Assembly (NCBI RefSeq): GCF_014174515.1
Contig: NZ_JACJUG010000014.1
Span: 1 to 64,000, forward strand
Direction: 5' to 3'
Length of the DNA stretch: 64,000 nt
Source: Mitsuaria sp. WAJ17
Lineage (GTDB): Bacteria > Pseudomonadota > Gammaproteobacteria > Burkholderiales > Burkholderiaceae_C
The notes beneath the pieces were generated by a model. It searched no databases, had not been told where the DNA came from, and saw only the letters and a program-made list of their open reading frames with translations. Every line of letters begins with the position of its first letter. Positions within the stretch are counted from its first letter, which is position 1. The translations under genes and the position numbers were made by a program. This document shows, in pieces, positions 10,035 to 18,717 of this stretch.

Positions 10035-10730
10035 TCAGGCCAGGCGCTGCTCGCGCTGCACCAGCTCGCCGAAGCGCGACAAGGAGGCCACGGCCATCGC
10101 CAGCGGCAGCCAGTAGCCGCGCTCGTGAAGGTCGGCCACCACGGCGCCGGGCAGGGCGTCCAGGCGCTCCTCGTGGATCACATGGAAGCCGCCGATGCGG
10201 CGCGTGCCGCCACCGGGCAGCGGCAGGTCCAGGGCCATGGGCTCGAGCAGCTCGAGTTGCAGCAGCGCGTCGATGAAGGCGGGCAGGGTCTGCAGCCCGT
10301 CGTGCAGGGCCTGCAGCACGCTGACGCGATGCTCCAGCAGCGGCGAGAGGCCGCCCTGGGGCAGGAAGAGGGGTTCGCCCGTCTGCTCGCTCAGACGGGG
10401 GCTGTCGAGGTCGATGTGCACGACCCATTGCGAGGCATCCCGGCCCACCATCAAGGGCTGGCGCTCCAGCGCCCAGGGCAGATGCGGCGCTTCCCAGCCC
10501 TGCGGGCCCAGGAAGAGGTTGCCGGCGCCGCTGAGGCTCATGAGGGCCACGGGCTGGAAGGGCAGCTCCCCGGTGCCGGCCTGGAAGACGATGGGAAAGC
10601 AGGCCTGCAGCAGGCGGAACTCCGCCGGCACCGTGGGCACGACCGGCAGGTCATCGCCCAGGGCGCGCGAGGGCGCGGGATCCAGGCGCAGGGCCTGGTG
10701 GCTGATGTTGTCGAGCAGGGCGGGGCGCAT
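10035..10730 (-). CDS. SapC-like family protein
   Basis: A 231-residue protein of the SapC-like family, recognised from PALLDNISHQALRL at the N-terminus, the central FPIVFQAG...ELPFQPVALMSL block, and the later GGFHVIHEERLDAL. The family name comes from S-layer related genes of Campylobacter, but its biochemical role is unknown. In many proteobacterial genomes it sits, as here, between a TonB-dependent receptor and cupin or tryptophan-halogenase genes. It has no signal peptide or membrane segment. The gene lies 108 nt downstream of the receptor stop, separated by a hairpin. Confidence 0.85.
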   Translation of the reverse strand: MRPALLDNISHQALRLDPAPSRALGDDLPVVPTVPAEFRLLQACFPIVFQAGTGELPFQPVALMSLSGAGNLFLGPQGWEAPHLPWALERQPLMVGRDASQWVVHIDLDSPRLSEQTGEPLFLPQGGLSPLLEHRVSVLQALHDGLQTLPAFIDALLQLELLEPMALDLPLPGGGTRRIGGFHVIHEERLDALPGAVVADLHERGYWLPLAMAVASLSRFGELVQREQRLA

Positions 10731-10768
10731 GGCGGATCCGAGGCTGGCGTGGACCGATGGTAGGGAGA

Positions 10769-10800
10769 CAGGGATCCCGCCGGGAAGGGCAGGATCCCTG
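10769..10800 (-). terminator. hairpin between receptor and SapC genes (attenuator or mRNA processing site)
   Basis: Perfect 9-bp arms CAGGGATCC (10769-10777) and GGATCCCTG (10792-10800) with a 14-nt loop lie in the 108-nt gap after the receptor stop codon. There is no T-tract. It could let transcription of the receptor exceed that of the downstream genes. Confidence 0.45.
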
Positions 10801-10838
10801 AGCGAGGGGCGCGCGTCGGCGCCCCCCAGGCGCGGCGC

Positions 10839-13835
10839 TCAGTAGGTGTAGCGCGCCCCGACCATGAAGCGCCGGCCGGTCTGCGTCACCGACTGCACCT
10901 CCAGGTGGGTGCGGCCATGCGTGCGGATCACGCCATCGTTCAGGTTGATCGCCTCGAACTGGAAGCTCAAACGCGGGCTGTACTTGTAGCCGATGCTCAG
11001 GTCCCACTGGCCATAGGGCTCGGTGTAGGACGGGCCGGAGCCGCCGTTCACCGCCGCATTGGTGCTGTTGAGGAACTCGCCGCGCCAGTTGTAGGCCATG
11101 CGCACGCTGTAGCGGTCGTCCTCGTAGAAGCCCACCAGGTTGGCGGAGTTGCTCAGGCCCACCAGCGCGTTCTGGTCCTTCAGGTCCTCGTTCTGGAACT
11201 TCAGGCCCGAGCGCACATAGGTGTAGTTGGCGGCCAGCCCGAAGCCGCTGCGGCCGAAGGCATGCTGCACGTTGAGCTCCAGGCCATTGATGTGGTCGTT
11301 GCGCTGGTTGGTGGGCACGCTGATGTTGAACACCGCCATCGGATCGCCCGCCTGGCCCGCGATGGTGCCCAGGGCGTTGCCCGAGCCGTCCACGCCGGTC
11401 TTCACGATGCCGTTGCGGCCGTTGTAGGTGTTGAGCAGGTAGTTGCGCACGCAGGTCAGGTCTGCGCCGCCGCAGGCCGTGGCCGCTTCCTTGAACAGCG
11501 CGCCATTGATGGGCGAAGTGAGGCTGAAGGGCGTCATCGGGACCACGCTGGTGCCGATGTAGTTGCTGATGTTCTTGCGGAAGATGCCGATCGCGGCGTA
11601 GCTGCTCTTGGCGTAGTAGTACTCGGCCGAGAAGTCGAAGTTCTTGGACAGCAGAGGCTTGAGGCCTGGATTGCCCTGGTTGCCCGAGCCGCCACCGGCG
11701 CGGTACTCGGTGAGCGTCTGTCCGCCCTGGATCTTGTCCCAGCCCGGGCGGCCGATGGATTCTCCGAAGCTGGCGCGCACCTTCCATTGGCTCGTCAGCT
11801 CGGCCTCCCAGTCGATGCTGGGCAGCAGGTAGCTGTACTTGCCGGAGAGGCTGGTAAAGCCCGGTGCGCCCTTGAGGATGGCGAACTCGTTGGCCGAGAC
11901 CCACTGGATGCCTGTGGCGATGGGCACCAGGGCCTGGGAATCGACCTTGGTGCGCTCGTAGCGCAGGCCCAGGGCGGCGCTCATGGGCACGCCCCAGTCG
12001 AAGTCGGTGCTGTACTGCAGGAAGGCGCTCGTGCTGCGCTCCTGGGTGCGGCGGTCGTCGTCGAAGTTGTCGGTGGCCTTGAACCACTTGTCGCTGCCGT
12101 CGGCCTTCACGGCGGCGTCGCGCACGGCGCTGAAGTCCCAGACGAAGAAGTTGTTGACCATGCCCGTGCGGTCCGCCGAGCCCATGGCGCGGCTGAAGTA
12201 CTGCTGGATGGTGTCCGCCTGCCAGAGGGTATCGGCGTAGTCGCTGGGCTTGTTGTGGCCGCCCCAGTCGTTCTGCTGTACGTTGGCAAAGGCGGTGCGG
12301 TTGTTCACCTTGGTCAGGCCCACGCCGAAGTCCAGGTTGGACGCATCCGACAGGGTGTACTTGCCCTTGATCTGCGCCTGGTCGATGGCATTGCGCATAT
12401 AGGCGTTGCGGAAGGACGAGCCCGTGACCTGCATGAGGCTGGCGCTGTCCGCCGGATTGCCGGACAGGCCGATGCTGAGCACCGGGAACTTGCCCGAGAA
12501 GTCCACGCGGTCGCTGGCGCGGTTCTGCATGGACACGCCCAGGGCGTTGTTGGTGCCGTAGGGGCTGTCGGCGCCGGCGGTGGCGACGGAGTGGTGTGCG
12601 TCGAACTCCAGCTTCAGGCGCTCCGAGGCGCGCCAGGCGGCGTTGAAGCCGGTGGAGTCGTTCTTGTTCTTGGTGCCGAAGTAGGCGCCGCCCATGGCCA
12701 CGTCGGCCGGGCCGTTCGTGTAGAGCTCCGAGAAGATCAGGGGCGAGGCGATGGGGCCGTCCGCCCAGGTGGTCTTGTCGTAGGCGAAGTTGAACCAGGC
12801 CGAAAGCTCACTGCGCTTGGTGTGGATCTTGTTCTCGGAATAGGTCTTGTCCAGGGTCAGCGTCAGGTCCTTGAGCGGACGGTACTGCAGCACCAACTGG
12901 CCGTTGGTCCGCGTGCGCTCGATGCCGTTCATGCTGTACATGAGGTTTTGGGGCACCTCGTACAGGTCGGTCAGCTTGGGCCGGTTGGTGATCTTGCTGG
13001 CGCCGGGCTCGGTGGGCAGGGGCAGGGCCGTCCAGTCATTGGCATTGGCCAGGTTGCCGGGCTTGCTGTACCAGCCATTGGGCACGCCGGCCTGGTTGTA
13101 GCCGGAGTTGCGCTTCTGCAGGCTGCCGGACAGGGCAATGCCGAAGGTGCCGTCGGCGAAGACCTGGCTGTAGATGCCCGAGAGCTCCGGCGTGGTCTGC
13201 GAGCCGGCGATCACGCCGGGCAGGCGCTTGTTGGAATCGTCGCTGACCAGCTTGGCGCCGAAGCTCGCCACGGTCTTGGGGTTGTCCAGCGGCCGGGCCG
13301 TCTTGATGTTGATGGTGGCACCGATGCCGCCGGTGGGGTTTTCCGAGCGCCCGGTCTTGTAGACCTCCAGAGCCGCCACGCCTTCGGAGGCGAGGTTGGC
13401 GAAGTCGAAGGAGCGAGCGTTGGAGGCGGTGGTGTCAGCCAGGTTGGCGGCCGGCATCTGGCGGCCGTTGAGCAGCACCAGGTTGAAGTCGGGGCCCACG
13501 CCGCGCACCGTCACCCGCGAGCCCTCGCCATTGGCGCGGTCGATGGACACGCCGGCGATGCGCTGCATGGACTCGGCCAGGTTGGTGTCCGGGAACTTGC
13601 CGATGTCCTCGGCCACGATGCCATCCACGACGCCCTGCGCCTTGCGCTTGAGGTCCAGGGAGCTGTCCAGGCTCTTGCGGATGCCGGTGATCACGACGGT
13701 GTCCAGCTGCGCGCCCTCGTCCTTCTTGGCGGGCGCGGCCTGCTGGGCCTGCAGGGTGGGGGCGATGAGGACGGCGCAGGCGGCGGCCAGCCGGCTCAAG
13801 GGCAAGAGCGGGCGGCGGCGCGAGGTGCAAGTCAT
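10839..13835 (-). CDS. TonB-dependent receptor (CirA/Caulobacter carbohydrate type)
   Basis: Outer-membrane active transporter, probably for beta-gluco-oligosaccharides. It has 998 residues. A signal peptide (about 1-31, ending PTLQAQQ) is followed by the TonB box region DTVVITGIRKSL (about 45-56) and a plug domain with VRGVGPDFNLVLLNGRQMP. A long 22-strand barrel follows, with several aromatic-rich strands and the usual C-terminal aromatic residue (ARYTY). The large size and the IAEDIGKFPDTNLAESMQRI-type plug are typical of Caulobacter-type receptors, which take up sugars. The start is well supported by AGGAG 8 nt upstream. It is first in the receptor-SapC-cupin-halogenase operon and has a LacI-type operator in front. 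Confidence 0.93.
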   Translation of the reverse strand: MTCTSRRRPLLPLSRLAAACAVLIAPTLQAQQAAPAKKDEGAQLDTVVITGIRKSLDSSLDLKRKAQGVVDGIVAEDIGKFPDTNLAESMQRIAGVSIDRANGEGSRVTVRGVGPDFNLVLLNGRQMPAANLADTTASNARSFDFANLASEGVAALEVYKTGRSENPTGGIGATINIKTARPLDNPKTVASFGAKLVSDDSNKRLPGVIAGSQTTPELSGIYSQVFADGTFGIALSGSLQKRNSGYNQAGVPNGWYSKPGNLANANDWTALPLPTEPGASKITNRPKLTDLYEVPQNLMYSMNGIERTRTNGQLVLQYRPLKDLTLTLDKTYSENKIHTKRSELSAWFNFAYDKTTWADGPIASPLIFSELYTNGPADVAMGGAYFGTKNKNDSTGFNAAWRASERLKLEFDAHHSVATAGADSPYGTNNALGVSMQNRASDRVDFSGKFPVLSIGLSGNPADSASLMQVTGSSFRNAYMRNAIDQAQIKGKYTLSDASNLDFGVGLTKVNNRTAFANVQQNDWGGHNKPSDYADTLWQADTIQQYFSRAMGSADRTGMVNNFFVWDFSAVRDAAVKADGSDKWFKATDNFDDDRRTQERSTSAFLQYSTDFDWGVPMSAALGLRYERTKVDSQALVPIATGIQWVSANEFAILKGAPGFTSLSGKYSYLLPSIDWEAELTSQWKVRASFGESIGRPGWDKIQGGQTLTEYRAGGGSGNQGNPGLKPLLSKNFDFSAEYYYAKSSYAAIGIFRKNISNYIGTSVVPMTPFSLTSPINGALFKEAATACGGADLTCVRNYLLNTYNGRNGIVKTGVDGSGNALGTIAGQAGDPMAVFNISVPTNQRNDHINGLELNVQHAFGRSGFGLAANYTYVRSGLKFQNEDLKDQNALVGLSNSANLVGFYEDDRYSVRMAYNWRGEFLNSTNAAVNGGSGPSYTEPYGQWDLSIGYKYSPRLSFQFEAINLNDGVIRTHGRTHLEVQSVTQTGRRFMVGARYTY

Positions 13836-13893
13836 GGGTCTGTCTCCTGGTGGTATTGGTGTGGCAGCAGGGGCGCTTGGAACCCTGCTGCAT

Positions 13894-13914
13894 TGAAAGC
13901 GCTTTCAAATAGTA
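13894..13914 (-). promoter_or_regulatory. LacI-type operator and -10 element of the receptor operon
   Basis: The palindrome TGAAAGCGCTTTCA at 13894-13907 is identical to the one at 7386-7399. On the minus strand it directly follows a -10-like TACTAT (13914-13909). No convincing -35 is seen 16-18 nt further upstream, so this promoter may be weaker than the importer promoter or need an activator. Confidence 0.8.
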
Positions 13915-14037
13915 GCGCCAGCCACCAAGCGGTGTGACCTAGGCATCACCCTAATATGAATGCATTGCCCTGCAGCAAAGCAACAGCGGCCCGCGGAGCC
14001 GCCAGCTGCGGGATGAAACCGATTTCTGACGGCGCCT

Positions 14038-15084
14038 TCAGCGGCCGCCACGGGCCAGGGCGGCCACGGAATCGCGCTCCACGAGGCGGGGCTCGGGCAG
14101 CTTCAGGGTGGGCTTGCCGCCGGCCAGCATTTCCAGCAGGGCCTGGGCGGTGAGGCGGCCCAGTTCCAGGCTGGCCTGGTGCACCGTGGTGAGCGGCGGC
14201 GTCATGTGCATGGCCAGCGCCAGGTCGTCGAAGCCCACCAGCGAGACGTCCTGCGGCACGCGCAGGCCGGCCTTGTGCAGGGCCACGGCGGCGCCCATGG
14301 CCATCTGGTCATTGGCGGCAAACAGGGCGGTGAAGCGCTGCGGGCTGGCCAGCAGGCGCTCGGCGGCCTGGCGGCCGCCTTCTTCCAGGTAGTTGCCGCA
14401 TTCCACCAGGGCGGGGCGGAAGGGGATGCCGGCCGCCTCCAGCGCGGCCTGGTAGCCGGCCAGGCGCTCGCGGGCGTCGGAATGGCTCTGGTCGCCGCCG
14501 ATGTGGGCGATGTCCCGGTGTCCCCGCGCGATCAGGTGCTGGGTGGCCAGGCGAGCGCCCTCGCGGTGGTCGTAGTCCATGGCGTAGACATTGGGCGCCT
14601 TGATGCTGCGCCCCGTCACTACGGTGGGCACCTGCTTGGCCAACTGGCGCAGGGCGGCGTCGCCGACCCGGCCGTTGAGGATGATCATGCCGTCCACGCG
14701 GCGGCCCATGAGGGTGTCGATGCAGCGCTGCTCCACCTCCACGTCCCAGTGGCCGCTGACGAAGAGGGCGCTGTAGTGCGCCTCGCTGAGCGTTTCCTCG
14801 ATGCCGCGCATGGCGACGCCGAAGAAGGGGCTGTCGATGAACTGGGTGATCACGCCGATGCTCATCGTGCGCCCGCCGGCCAGGCCGCGGGCGATGGGGT
14901 TGGGCACGAAGCCCAGCTCCGCGATGGCGCGGTCCACCGCCGCCTTCTTTTCCGCGCTCACCACCGCCGTTCCGTTGAGGATGCGGGAGACCGTGCTCGG
15001 CGACACGCCGCTGGCCTCGGCCACCATGCCGAGCGTGACGGGACCGGACTTGCGGGCCGAGGGCGGTGCGGGGGATCGAGCCAT
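14038..15084 (-). CDS. LacI family transcriptional regulator of the glucan locus
   Basis: A 348-residue repressor. The N-terminal helix-turn-helix VTLGMVAEASGVSPSTVSRI (about 16-35) and hinge helix (PNPIARGLAGG) are followed by a periplasmic-binding-like effector domain (about 70-335) of the CcpA/GalR type. Such regulators bind AT-flanked palindromes with a central CG, which matches the TGAAAGCGCTTTCA sites at 7386 and 13894 and the weaker one before its own gene. The inducer is presumably a glucan-derived sugar. The ATG at 15084 is chosen because the HTH begins about 15 residues later. The gene lies upstream of the receptor in the same orientation, separated by 202 nt. Confidence 0.92.
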   Translation of the reverse strand: MARSPAPPSARKSGPVTLGMVAEASGVSPSTVSRILNGTAVVSAEKKAAVDRAIAELGFVPNPIARGLAGGRTMSIGVITQFIDSPFFGVAMRGIEETLSEAHYSALFVSGHWDVEVEQRCIDTLMGRRVDGMIILNGRVGDAALRQLAKQVPTVVTGRSIKAPNVYAMDYDHREGARLATQHLIARGHRDIAHIGGDQSHSDARERLAGYQAALEAAGIPFRPALVECGNYLEEGGRQAAERLLASPQRFTALFAANDQMAMGAAVALHKAGLRVPQDVSLVGFDDLALAMHMTPPLTTVHQASLELGRLTAQALLEMLAGGKPTLKLPEPRLVERDSVAALARGGR

Positions 15085-15097
15085 GGGCGTAGCGGTA

Positions 15098-15111
15098 TGA
15101 AAGCGTTTGCG
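15098..15111 (-). promoter_or_regulatory. degenerate LacI-type site before the regulator gene
   Basis: TGAAAGCGTTTGCG keeps the left half and centre of the TGAAAGCGCTTTCA operator and lies 14 nt before the regulator start codon. It may give autoregulation at lower affinity. This is inferred from resemblance only. Confidence 0.5.
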
Positions 15112-15279
15112 TGAACGTTGGGGCGAGTGTAAGGGCAGCCTCCGATGTCCTTGTCGAGTCGTCCGGTCTCTGCCGCGCAAAGGGGGAGCAGGACGGGGCT
15201 CATGCCTTCAAGCAGGCTCCAGGGGCTGGGACACTGGGCTGATTCACCCCGCAGGGAGCCCCCATTGGCGCGGGCCGGC

Positions 15280-16605
15280 CTATCGACCGTCTCTGACAAA
15301 CTGATCGCGCGATTCCCTGGTGGGTTCGTTGGGCAGTGCAGCAGGCTTGCCATCGACGAAGCGGACGATGGCCTCATGCACGAGGGCCTGACCCTTTGGC
15401 GTTCCCCAAAGAATGTGCCCCACGCCCTGCAGCCACTGAGCGCGGGTGATGGGCATTGCATCGAAATACGCCATGGCCCTGCCGCGAGGCACGTAGCTGC
15501 ACTCACCCAGCATCAGCAGGACCGGCGCTTTCAGTGCTTCCCGCAGCGTCGGCTGTTGGGCCTTGGTCGCCGACCGGCCCACAGCCATATTGGCGGCGGG
15601 ATTGAAGCGCAGCGGCTGGAAGCGATCAAGTTGATCGGCAGATCCCCGGCAGTAGCCGCTGGAGATCAGGTTGCGTTGCACGGCAGGGCTGGCAAGGTTG
15701 ATGAGTTCTTCCTGGGGCACGAACAGGTTGCCGGCCGGGAGCAGCGTGCCGACCAGCATGCGCGGCGCCAGCATGGACGACAGGACCGCCAGTGACGGCG
15801 CTTCGCTGGCATCTGGCGCCCTCGTGGTCTTCTCGTTCAATGCGGGATCGAGGCCGGGCGTGCTCCCGGGCAACTTCCCGGGTTCGGTCAGGACCACCTG
15901 GGTGACCCACTTCCGTGCGCGAGGGCTCTGCAGGGCGGAGGCCACGATGGCGGCTCCATAGGATTGGCCGACGAGTACCGTGGGCTTGCCGATGCGGTCG
16001 AGGATGGCCAGCAGGTCGGCCACGTTGCCGTCGTGGGTGTAGTCTCGCCCATCGCCCTGTGGAGAGCGGCCGCTGCCGAACTGGTCGTAGAGCACGACCT
16101 CGAACCCCTCCCTGGCGAAGCCGGCGAAGAAGTCGCGATCAAAGTTGCGGATGTAGGCGCCAGGGCCCCCATGGACGAACACCAGCGCCTGCTGCCGATC
16201 CTGCACGCCTGCATCGGGGGCGATGCGATAGACCGCGACCGACCGGCCGTCGGAGGTCGGCCACGGCTGGACTGCCGGATCCTCGGGCAATGGCGGCAGG
16301 TGCCGCGAGGCTGCCGGCACCATCAGCACCCACAGAGGCAGGAGCGTCATGGCCAGCGTCAGAGACCGCTGGAGCCGCATGCGCATCGGCAGGCCCGACC
16401 ATCCGTCTGGACGGATTTGCACGATTCGCCGCCGCCAGATCCAGAAGGCCAGCGCTGAAGCCAGGAGCAGCGCCAGCGCTCCTGAGAACCGCCCTTGGCT
16501 CACCCAAAGAGTGACAAAGAAGGCAATCCATACGCCCAATGGCCGGGCGACTGCCCCTGCCACCCGGTGAATCCGTTTCGCTGCATTTCCCACGACGTAC
16601 CTCAT
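15280..16605 (-). CDS. membrane-anchored alpha/beta hydrolase (prolyl-iminopeptidase-like)
   Basis: A 441-residue protein. The N-terminal 110 residues contain hydrophobic helices (about 24-55 and 82-99), followed by an alpha/beta hydrolase domain with oxyanion motif HGGPG (about residues 144-148), nucleophile elbow GQSYGA and a C-terminal catalytic histidine in GVGHILWG. HGGPG plus GxSxG is characteristic of the proline iminopeptidase / S33 group, but many such proteins are esterases. The ATG at 16605 overlaps the preceding lipoprotein hydrolase stop as ATGA. Base composition is lower in GC than the dcw genes. Substrate is unknown. Confidence 0.8.
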   Translation of the reverse strand: MRYVVGNAAKRIHRVAGAVARPLGVWIAFFVTLWVSQGRFSGALALLLASALAFWIWRRRIVQIRPDGWSGLPMRMRLQRSLTLAMTLLPLWVLMVPAASRHLPPLPEDPAVQPWPTSDGRSVAVYRIAPDAGVQDRQQALVFVHGGPGAYIRNFDRDFFAGFAREGFEVVLYDQFGSGRSPQGDGRDYTHDGNVADLLAILDRIGKPTVLVGQSYGAAIVASALQSPRARKWVTQVVLTEPGKLPGSTPGLDPALNEKTTRAPDASEAPSLAVLSSMLAPRMLVGTLLPAGNLFVPQEELINLASPAVQRNLISSGYCRGSADQLDRFQPLRFNPAANMAVGRSATKAQQPTLREALKAPVLLMLGECSYVPRGRAMAYFDAMPITRAQWLQGVGHILWGTPKGQALVHEAIVRFVDGKPAALPNEPTRESRDQFVRDGR

Positions 16606-17450
16606 AGTGAGCCCTGGCCTTTGGCCGAGGCGGCCCTGGACTTGGCCAGGAGTTGACTGATCGCCTCAGCAACCCTGCCGGCCTCTTCCTTTTGAATGTA
16701 ATGACCGGAGGTGGCGACTTCCCTTGCTTCAGCATTCGGTGACATGGACAGCCATTGGGCACGCAAGGCCCTGACCATTCTTTCGAATGCCCCCTGTTCT
16801 TCCATGCGGAACCTGCCGCTGAATAGAAAGTGAAGGGGCCTGTTCACCGCGTTCTCCGCCTTCAATTGGGCGGTGCAAGTGGACTGCCCATCAAATTCCT
16901 GGCGCATGGCCGGGGTGAACAGGCTGTATCTGAGTGCACTGAGAATTGCCGCGTGTGCCGGCGCCTGCCGTTTCATTTCTACCAAATGGTCTGGATGTGT
17001 CGGGTCAATCAGGACCAAACCGATGACCTCCTCCGGATGCCGCTGCGCGTAGCTGTATTGATAAAGCCCACCCAGCGAATGCCCCACCAGGATGAAGGGG
17101 GGGTTCAGGCCCAGGCGCCGGATCAATTGCTGCAATTCGTCTGCGATGGAGCAGGGGTCACGAGAACCCGAGGTGAGTGGGCTGCCGCCATACCCGGGCC
17201 TGTCATAGCTGAGGACCTGGGTTGCAACGGGCAGTTTCTCAATGACGGAAGCCCAGACGTTCTTGTCATCGCCCAGGCCGGACTGGAAGATGACAACAGG
17301 CCCTGAGCCGTGTCGCCAGAAGTAGCTGACCTCATTCCCTGAGGCGAGCGTGGTGCTGGCGGAGGGCTGCACTGTCGAGCAGCCGGCCAGGCCGGTGAGG
17401 CAGCTCAGGCAGACCAGGAGCGACAGCATGAAGGAAGGGCGGGTGGGCAT
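16602..17450 (-). CDS. lipoprotein alpha/beta hydrolase
   Basis: A 282-residue hydrolase with an N-terminal lipoprotein signal (hydrophobic FMLSLLVCLSCLTGLAG followed by Cys at about residue 24). It is probably anchored to the periplasmic face of a membrane. The hydrolase core shows GLGDDKNVW, the nucleophile elbow GHSLGG, and a catalytic aspartate region in IDPTHPDH. A late histidine is in TSGHYIQ. It is coupled to the next hydrolase by an ATGA overlap. The start at 17450 is the ATG directly before the lipoprotein signal. An upstream extension is open but lacks any signal character. Substrate is unknown; esterase or lipase activity is likely. Confidence 0.82.
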   Translation of the reverse strand: MPTRPSFMLSLLVCLSCLTGLAGCSTVQPSASTTLASGNEVSYFWRHGSGPVVIFQSGLGDDKNVWASVIEKLPVATQVLSYDRPGYGGSPLTSGSRDPCSIADELQQLIRRLGLNPPFILVGHSLGGLYQYSYAQRHPEEVIGLVLIDPTHPDHLVEMKRQAPAHAAILSALRYSLFTPAMRQEFDGQSTCTAQLKAENAVNRPLHFLFSGRFRMEEQGAFERMVRALRAQWLSMSPNAEAREVATSGHYIQKEEAGRVAEAISQLLAKSRAASAKGQGSL

Positions 17451-17553
17451 GATGGGATGGGATTCGTTGCGCGATGGAGGATGCCTGCATGTCAAACCTG
17501 AGGGCACCATGGATGAATACCGGGGGCGGGCCGGGAATCCCTGGGGGCTGGCG

Positions 17554-18585
17554 TCACTGCAGGTTTTTCCAGCCCCACTCGGCGATTCTTTTGCGCAGCG
17601 CATGGCCTGCATTGCCTTCCGCATGGCCGCTGATCCAGCCGGCGATCAGGTCGGCGCCGATTTCGTTCGGGTGATAGTTTTCCTGCCGGTTGGGGAAAAT
17701 GTCTTGGTACTCACCGATGGAGTTCAAGTCCTGAATGCGGGCTTGCCCTCTTTCATCCAGGGCGACCACGAAATTGCCATGGCTCTCCTTGAGTTCAATG
17801 GCAACGATTCGGAGGTCGCTGGCCATGTCCGGCTGATCGAGCTTGCGAAGCATCAGGTCGGGCCGGATCCACTGGTCTTTTCCGCCGATGTTGATTTTGT
17901 AGATCCAGCCGAGATCCTGTGCATCGGGATTGGCGACACGGTGTTCAAGCAGCCACGGATGGTCGGGAACTGTGTCCAGATGCCGGAATCCAAGGATTTC
18001 CGTGTACAGGCTGACAAAACGTTGTGGGTGCGCGCGCTGAAGCACATGGACCTGTTCATGGACGAGCAAAGGGGCGGCCATCTGATCAAGAATGCTTGTC
18101 CAAGCCCAGCGATACATGCGCATCATGGCGTCGAGCTCCGTCTGTGAGAGCACGATATGGGCACCCCGGGTATGTGGGATCCCTGCCTCCACGCAGGACC
18201 CCGTCTTGATGAACGAAAAGGGGGTTCGGGCCATGAGCGGGGCTTTCCCGATGATTTTTGGTGCCAGCCGCGACATCACATCCCGCAGCATTGCCTCCTC
18301 GCTCGGGGTGAAGGCGCGGACGTCCTCCGCATAGCGTTCCCGGAGCTGGCTGCGCGCCATGGTCAGCGCTACGTTGTCGAGGCGCAATTTGCCTTTCGCG
18401 CGCAGGTCGCCCATTTGCAACTGCTCAAAATACGTCGCTTCTTCACCGTCCACCAGAGCTTTCTTGCCCTGCGCGATGCTCAGGAACCGAAGGCTCAGCG
18501 AAGAGCCAGGGGGCGGGACTTCTTGAGCGCCTGTCGCCCACGTCAGGGGCATTAGGCACAGGCAGGCGATCAGTAGTCGTTTCAT
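17554..18585 (-). CDS. secreted protein with HExxH motif, putative metallopeptidase
   Basis: A 343-residue protein with a clear signal peptide (1-20, cleavage near ATGAQ). HEQVH at 176-180, inside the helix LLVHEQVHVLQR, is a classical zinc-metallopeptidase motif. A possible third ligand is the Glu of NEIGAD near the C-terminus. No family beyond this is recognised. The C-terminal half contains WIYKINIGGKDQW and a pattern ending in ISGHAEGNAGHALRKRI. The start is supported by AGGA 6 nt before the ATG. It precedes the two hydrolase genes on the same strand with a 103-nt gap. The region's GC is lower than its surroundings, suggesting acquired DNA. Confidence 0.65.
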   Translation of the reverse strand: MKRLLIACLCLMPLTWATGAQEVPPPGSSLSLRFLSIAQGKKALVDGEEATYFEQLQMGDLRAKGKLRLDNVALTMARSQLRERYAEDVRAFTPSEEAMLRDVMSRLAPKIIGKAPLMARTPFSFIKTGSCVEAGIPHTRGAHIVLSQTELDAMMRMYRWAWTSILDQMAAPLLVHEQVHVLQRAHPQRFVSLYTEILGFRHLDTVPDHPWLLEHRVANPDAQDLGWIYKINIGGKDQWIRPDLMLRKLDQPDMASDLRIVAIELKESHGNFVVALDERGQARIQDLNSIGEYQDIFPNRQENYHPNEIGADLIAGWISGHAEGNAGHALRKRIAEWGWKNLQ

Positions 18586-18717
18586 TTCATGTCCTGGGTG
18601 TTGGCGCAGTGCGGCGGGGGCGATCGCCGTGCTGCACCTGGGAGCCTCGGGCGTTCAGTCGCCCTCGAACAGCGGCGCAGGCGAAGCCTGGGGCAGGTGC
18701 CTGGTATCCGGCTGCTC

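Noticed and set aside
10905..13937. Very long open frame (about 1010 codons) on the plus strand, opposite the TonB receptor gene
   Set aside because: Composition is Val/Gly/Ala/His-rich with no domain, and it mirrors the receptor's GC-biased third positions. It is an antisense shadow.
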